DNA from: Saccharicrinis sp963677655
GTDB taxonomy: Bacteria > Bacteroidota > Bacteroidia > Bacteroidales > Marinilabiliaceae
DNA: 64,000 nt
Reading direction: 5' to 3' (one strand)
NCBI GenBank assembly: GCA_963677655.1
Contig: OY782088.1
Positions 61,158 through 64,000 of the stretch are shown here, in pieces. How positions within the stretch are numbered: position 1 is the first letter of the stretch; every line of letters begins with the position of its first letter. The translations under genes and the position numbers were made by a program. The notes beneath the pieces are model-generated. The model was given only the letters and a program-made list of their open reading frames with translations, had not been told where the DNA came from and did not search any database.

Positions 61158-63116
61158 ATGGTTTCGGTAAATCAATTAGCCGTTGAGTTTGGAGGTTTTT
61201 CTCTGTTTGATGATGTGTCGTTCTTGGTAAATCCTAAAGATAAAATAGGTTTAGCAGGGAAAAATGGGGCAGGAAAATCAACTTTATTAAAAATTTTGGC
61301 TGGAATACAGTCGCCAACAAGAGGAATTGTTACTATTCCTAAAGATTGCAAAATAGGTTATTTACCTCAACATATGAAGCATGATGATACAGGAACTGTA
61401 TGGGATGAGGTAGAGAAGGCTTTCGGGGAGTTAAAGCAGTTGGAGGAAGAAATTGAAAAATTAAATCTTCAGCTATCAGAAAGAACAGATTATGAGTCTG
61501 AAGCATATTTGGATATTATTCATAAACTTACAGAAAAGAATGATCACTTAAGCTTGTTGGGAGGTGGTAATTATGCCTCCGACATTGAAGTCACACTTAA
61601 GGGATTGGGTTTTGAACGTTCTGATTTTGAAAGATTGACTTCTGAATTTTCAGGAGGATGGCGTATGCGTATCCAATTGGCTAAAATTTTACTTCAAAAA
61701 CCTGATGTGTTTTTACTGGATGAGCCAACAAACCACCTGGATATTGAGTCTATTCAATGGTTTGAAGATTTTCTGAAATCTTACAGTGGTGCTGTGGTTC
61801 TTGTTTCTCACGATAGAGCCTTCCTTGATAATATAACAAAACGTACCATCGAAATTCAGATGGGTAAAATATATGATTATAAAGCATCGTATACTGAATA
61901 TCTACAGCTAAGAGAAGAACGAAGGGAACAGCAGTTGGCGGCATATCGCAATCAGCAGAAGATGATTGAGGAAACGGAAAAGTTTATTGAAAGATTTAGA
62001 TATCAGGCAACCAAGGCTGTTCAGGTTCAGTCAAGAATAAAACAACTGGAGAAGGTAGAAAGGATTGAAGTGGATGAGTTTGATAATTCAGCTTTAAGAA
62101 TTAAGTTTCCTCCGGCTCCTCATTCCGGTTCAATTACAATAGAAGGTAAAGGTCTGTCAAAAAGTTATGGTTCTTTAGAAGTTCTTAAGGATTTAGATTA
62201 TTCTATAGCCAGAGGAGAAAAAGTAGCTTTTATTGGTAGAAATGGCGAAGGTAAAACTACCATGGCTCGTATGATAATGAATGAAATTGATTATACAGGT
62301 AGTTTAAAACTGGGTCATCAGGTTAAAATTGGGTATTTTGCCCAAAATCAGGCCGATCTTTTAGATGAAAAACTTTCTGTATTAGAAACTATAGATCATG
62401 TAGCTGTAGGGGATATAAGGCTTAAAATTAGAGATTTATTGGGTGCTTTCATGTTTAGTGGAGAAGCAGTAGAAAAAAAGGTTTCTGTTTTATCCGGAGG
62501 GGAAAGAACACGTTTGGCAATGGTAAAACTATTGTTGGAACCGGTCAATTTATTGGTGTTGGATGAGCCTACAAACCACCTGGATCTTAGATCAAAAGAA
62601 TTATTAAAACAGGCAGTTAAGGATTTTGAGGGTACGGTCGTTGTTGTATCCCATGATCGTGAATTTTTAGATGGCTTGGTAGATAAAGTTTATGAGTTCC
62701 GTAATAAACAAATGAAAGAGCATTTGGGAGGAATTTATGAATTTTTAGAAAGAAAAAAACTTGAGTCATTACGTGAATTAGAATCTGCTGGTAATGCAGT
62801 TAAAAGTAAGAAGGACGAAAGTGTTGAAGAAGAAAAATCTGCAGCTAAAATCTCTTATGAAGAACGTAAGGAGATCAGTAAAAAATTAAAGAAGGCTCAA
62901 CAACTGGTTGATAAATGTGAAGAGGAAGTTGCTGCACTTGAAGGTGAAATTGAAGATCTTGATCAACAGATGCAGGATGTTGCCAAGGCTAGTGATCCTG
63001 AATTTGTGAAGAAATATCATGATGTAAATTTATCTTTGGAGACCAAGATGAAGGAGTGGGAGCAGTTGCAAGAAGAGCTGGAACAAATGGAAGAATTAAA
63101 AAAACAATTAGATTAG
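61158..63116 (+). CDS. ABC-F family ATPase with C-terminal coiled coil
   Basis: The 652-residue soluble protein has two ABC domains: GKNGAGKST, FSGGWRMR and LLDEPTNHLD in the first, GRNGEGKTT, LSGGERTRL and LVLDEPTNHLD in the second. The interdomain linker EERREQQLAAYRNQQKM precedes the second. Its last ~110 residues form a charged coiled coil (ISYEERKEISKKLKKAQQLVDKCEEEVAALEGEIEDL), as in Uup-type proteins. These act on ribosomes. It is a paralogue of the gene at 33475-35118, which lacks the coiled coil. A nested hairpin precedes it, and the rRNA methyltransferase gene follows at 33 bp, probably in one transcript. Confidence 0.95.
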   Translation: MVSVNQLAVEFGGFSLFDDVSFLVNPKDKIGLAGKNGAGKSTLLKILAGIQSPTRGIVTIPKDCKIGYLPQHMKHDDTGTVWDEVEKAFGELKQLEEEIEKLNLQLSERTDYESEAYLDIIHKLTEKNDHLSLLGGGNYASDIEVTLKGLGFERSDFERLTSEFSGGWRMRIQLAKILLQKPDVFLLDEPTNHLDIESIQWFEDFLKSYSGAVVLVSHDRAFLDNITKRTIEIQMGKIYDYKASYTEYLQLREERREQQLAAYRNQQKMIEETEKFIERFRYQATKAVQVQSRIKQLEKVERIEVDEFDNSALRIKFPPAPHSGSITIEGKGLSKSYGSLEVLKDLDYSIARGEKVAFIGRNGEGKTTMARMIMNEIDYTGSLKLGHQVKIGYFAQNQADLLDEKLSVLETIDHVAVGDIRLKIRDLLGAFMFSGEAVEKKVSVLSGGERTRLAMVKLLLEPVNLLVLDEPTNHLDLRSKELLKQAVKDFEGTVVVVSHDREFLDGLVDKVYEFRNKQMKEHLGGIYEFLERKKLESLRELESAGNAVKSKKDESVEEEKSAAKISYEERKEISKKLKKAQQLVDKCEEEVAALEGEIEDLDQQMQDVAKASDPEFVKKYHDVNLSLETKMKEWEQLQEELEQMEELKKQLD

Positions 63117-63149
63117 AAATTAGATATCATCAGATATAAAACTAAAATT

Positions 63150-63890
63150 ATGGCAGGCAAAAGTGATTTTTTATTTGGAATACGATCTGTTATTGAAGCA
63201 ATTCATTCAGGTAAAGAAATAGAAAAAGTATTAGTAAAGAAAGGGTTACAGGGAGAGTTGTATGAAGAGCTGATCGAAACCATGAAACAAGCCAATATTT
63301 CGTGGCAAACTGTACCTGTCGAAAGAATCAATAGAGCTACTCGTAAAAATCATCAGGGTGTAATTGCTTTTGTTTCTGCAATTACATATGATAACATGGA
63401 AAATAAACTGATGGATGTTTTTGAGCAAGGAAAAACTCCGCTAGTATTAGTATTGGATGGTATTACTGATGTACGAAATATGGGGGCAATTGCTCGTTCA
63501 GCTGAATGTGCGGGTGTAGATATGATAGTTGTTCCGGAAAAAGGAGGAGCTTCAATAAATGCTGATGCAATAAAGACTTCAGCTGGAGCATTAGAACATA
63601 TTCCAGTTTGTAGAGAAAAAAATCTATTTAAAGCTGTTGATTATTTAAAGAAATCAGGATTGCAAATTGTAGCCGCTACAGAAAAAGGAAGTGAAGATTA
63701 TACTAAAGTTGATTTTTCAGGACCAACTGCCATTGTAATGGGAGCTGAGGATAAAGGTGTTTCAGGACAAATTTTAAAGATATGTGATGCTGGAGCTCGT
63801 ATTCCAATTGTGGGAGCTATTGGTTCTTTAAATGTATCGGTTGCTGCCGGAGTTTTAGTATATGAGGTTGTTCGTCAGCGATCGTTGTAA
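63150..63890 (+). CDS. rlmB: RlmB/TrmH-type rRNA 2'-O-methyltransferase
   Basis: The 246-residue SpoU-family protein has an N-terminal L30e-like substrate domain (residues 5-80). The knotted methyltransferase domain has the three SpoU motifs: DGITDVRNMGAIARSAE, VMGAEDKGVSGQI and IPIVGAIGSLNVSVAAGV. RlmB methylates G2251 of 23S rRNA in E. coli; other TrmH-like enzymes target nearby sites, so the exact nucleotide is inferred. It is 33 bp after the ABC-F gene. Confidence 0.92.
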   Translation: MAGKSDFLFGIRSVIEAIHSGKEIEKVLVKKGLQGELYEELIETMKQANISWQTVPVERINRATRKNHQGVIAFVSAITYDNMENKLMDVFEQGKTPLVLVLDGITDVRNMGAIARSAECAGVDMIVVPEKGGASINADAIKTSAGALEHIPVCREKNLFKAVDYLKKSGLQIVAATEKGSEDYTKVDFSGPTAIVMGAEDKGVSGQILKICDAGARIPIVGAIGSLNVSVAAGVLVYEVVRQRSL

Positions 63891-63944
63891 TAGACTTGTT
63901 TTCAATGGGCTTCGTATGTTAAAAAAATCATTTATATAACATAA

Positions 63945-63952
63945 TAACTTTG
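63945..63952 (+). promoter_or_regulatory. Candidate -7 element for a gene beyond the window end
   Basis: TAACTTTG is an exact TAnnTTTG in the last 110 bp, which contain no gene I can identify. It probably belongs to the next + strand gene. Confidence 0.35.
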
Positions 63953-64000
63953 TTTTTATTTAAAAACTTTATAATTTCGGAAGGTTTTACTTGGAAAACT

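Noticed and set aside
1..64000. Mobile elements, prophage, CRISPR arrays, tRNA or rRNA genes
   Set aside because: I found no transposase, integrase, phage gene, regularly spaced direct repeats, cloverleaf or rRNA-like sequence in any intergenic gap.

Overview
This AT-rich 64 kb window is an ordinary core-chromosome segment of a member of the Bacteroidota, probably a marine or anaerobic Bacteroidales/Marinilabiliales-type organism. The lineage call rests on gene content: a long SecA with lineage-typical insertions, rpmB-rpmG-DUF4295, DUF4301, DUF4197, class III fructose-1,6-bisphosphatase and the YicC-Gmk-NadD cluster. It also rests on promoters of the Bacteroidota form TTG-N19/20-TAnnTTTG and on the near absence of Shine-Dalgarno sequences. 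The order-level guess is inference. I see no transposase, phage gene, CRISPR array, rRNA or tRNA.

Layout. 1-10 kb: the C-terminal part of a family M49 dipeptidyl peptidase III, a cysteine-tailed SlyD-like prolyl isomerase, chorismate synthase, a dicarboxylate/amino-acid symporter, thiol peroxidase, a secreted ankyrin protein, a Cache histidine kinase and a SulP transporter. 10-20 kb: a PAS histidine kinase, a NifX-like protein, the yicC-gmk-nadD operon, a MerR/B12-binding regulator with the residues of CarH-type photoreceptors, several small unknown proteins, a FUSC-family membrane protein and an orphan membrane protein resembling Pycsar effectors. 20-31 kb: MFS carrier, rhomboid protease, M48 lipoprotein peptidase, a small lipoprotein, secA, lgt, Ste24-like peptidase and cinA, so this part is rich in secretion, lipoprotein and proteolysis functions.

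31-43 kb: two small unknown genes, a third histidine kinase, ABC-F ATPase, MarC, class III FBPase, RluA-type pseudouridine synthase, fatty-acid desaturase, an M24 peptidase and the rpmB-rpmG-DUF4295 ribosomal operon. 43-54 kb: ftsY, rimO, truA, a likely TPR-DUF368-aroE operon, DUF4301, two radical-SAM proteins and a DUF4197 lipoprotein. 54-64 kb: an MCE/MlaD protein, dnaA, a secreted protein with five LysM domains fused to a periplasmic-binding-protein fold, a second ABC-F paralogue and an RlmB/TrmH-type rRNA methyltransferase.

Many genes end in clear intrinsic terminators, several of them bidirectional between convergent genes. No complete novel multi-gene system is evident. The best leads are the DUF4301 protein, which carries the landmarks of UDP-sugar pyrophosphorylases; the CarH-like regulator with no visible target; the Pycsar-effector-like protein without a cyclase; the LysM/binding-protein fusion; a TTG-initiated pair of unknown genes; and several intergenic dyads or nested hairpins next to promoters.
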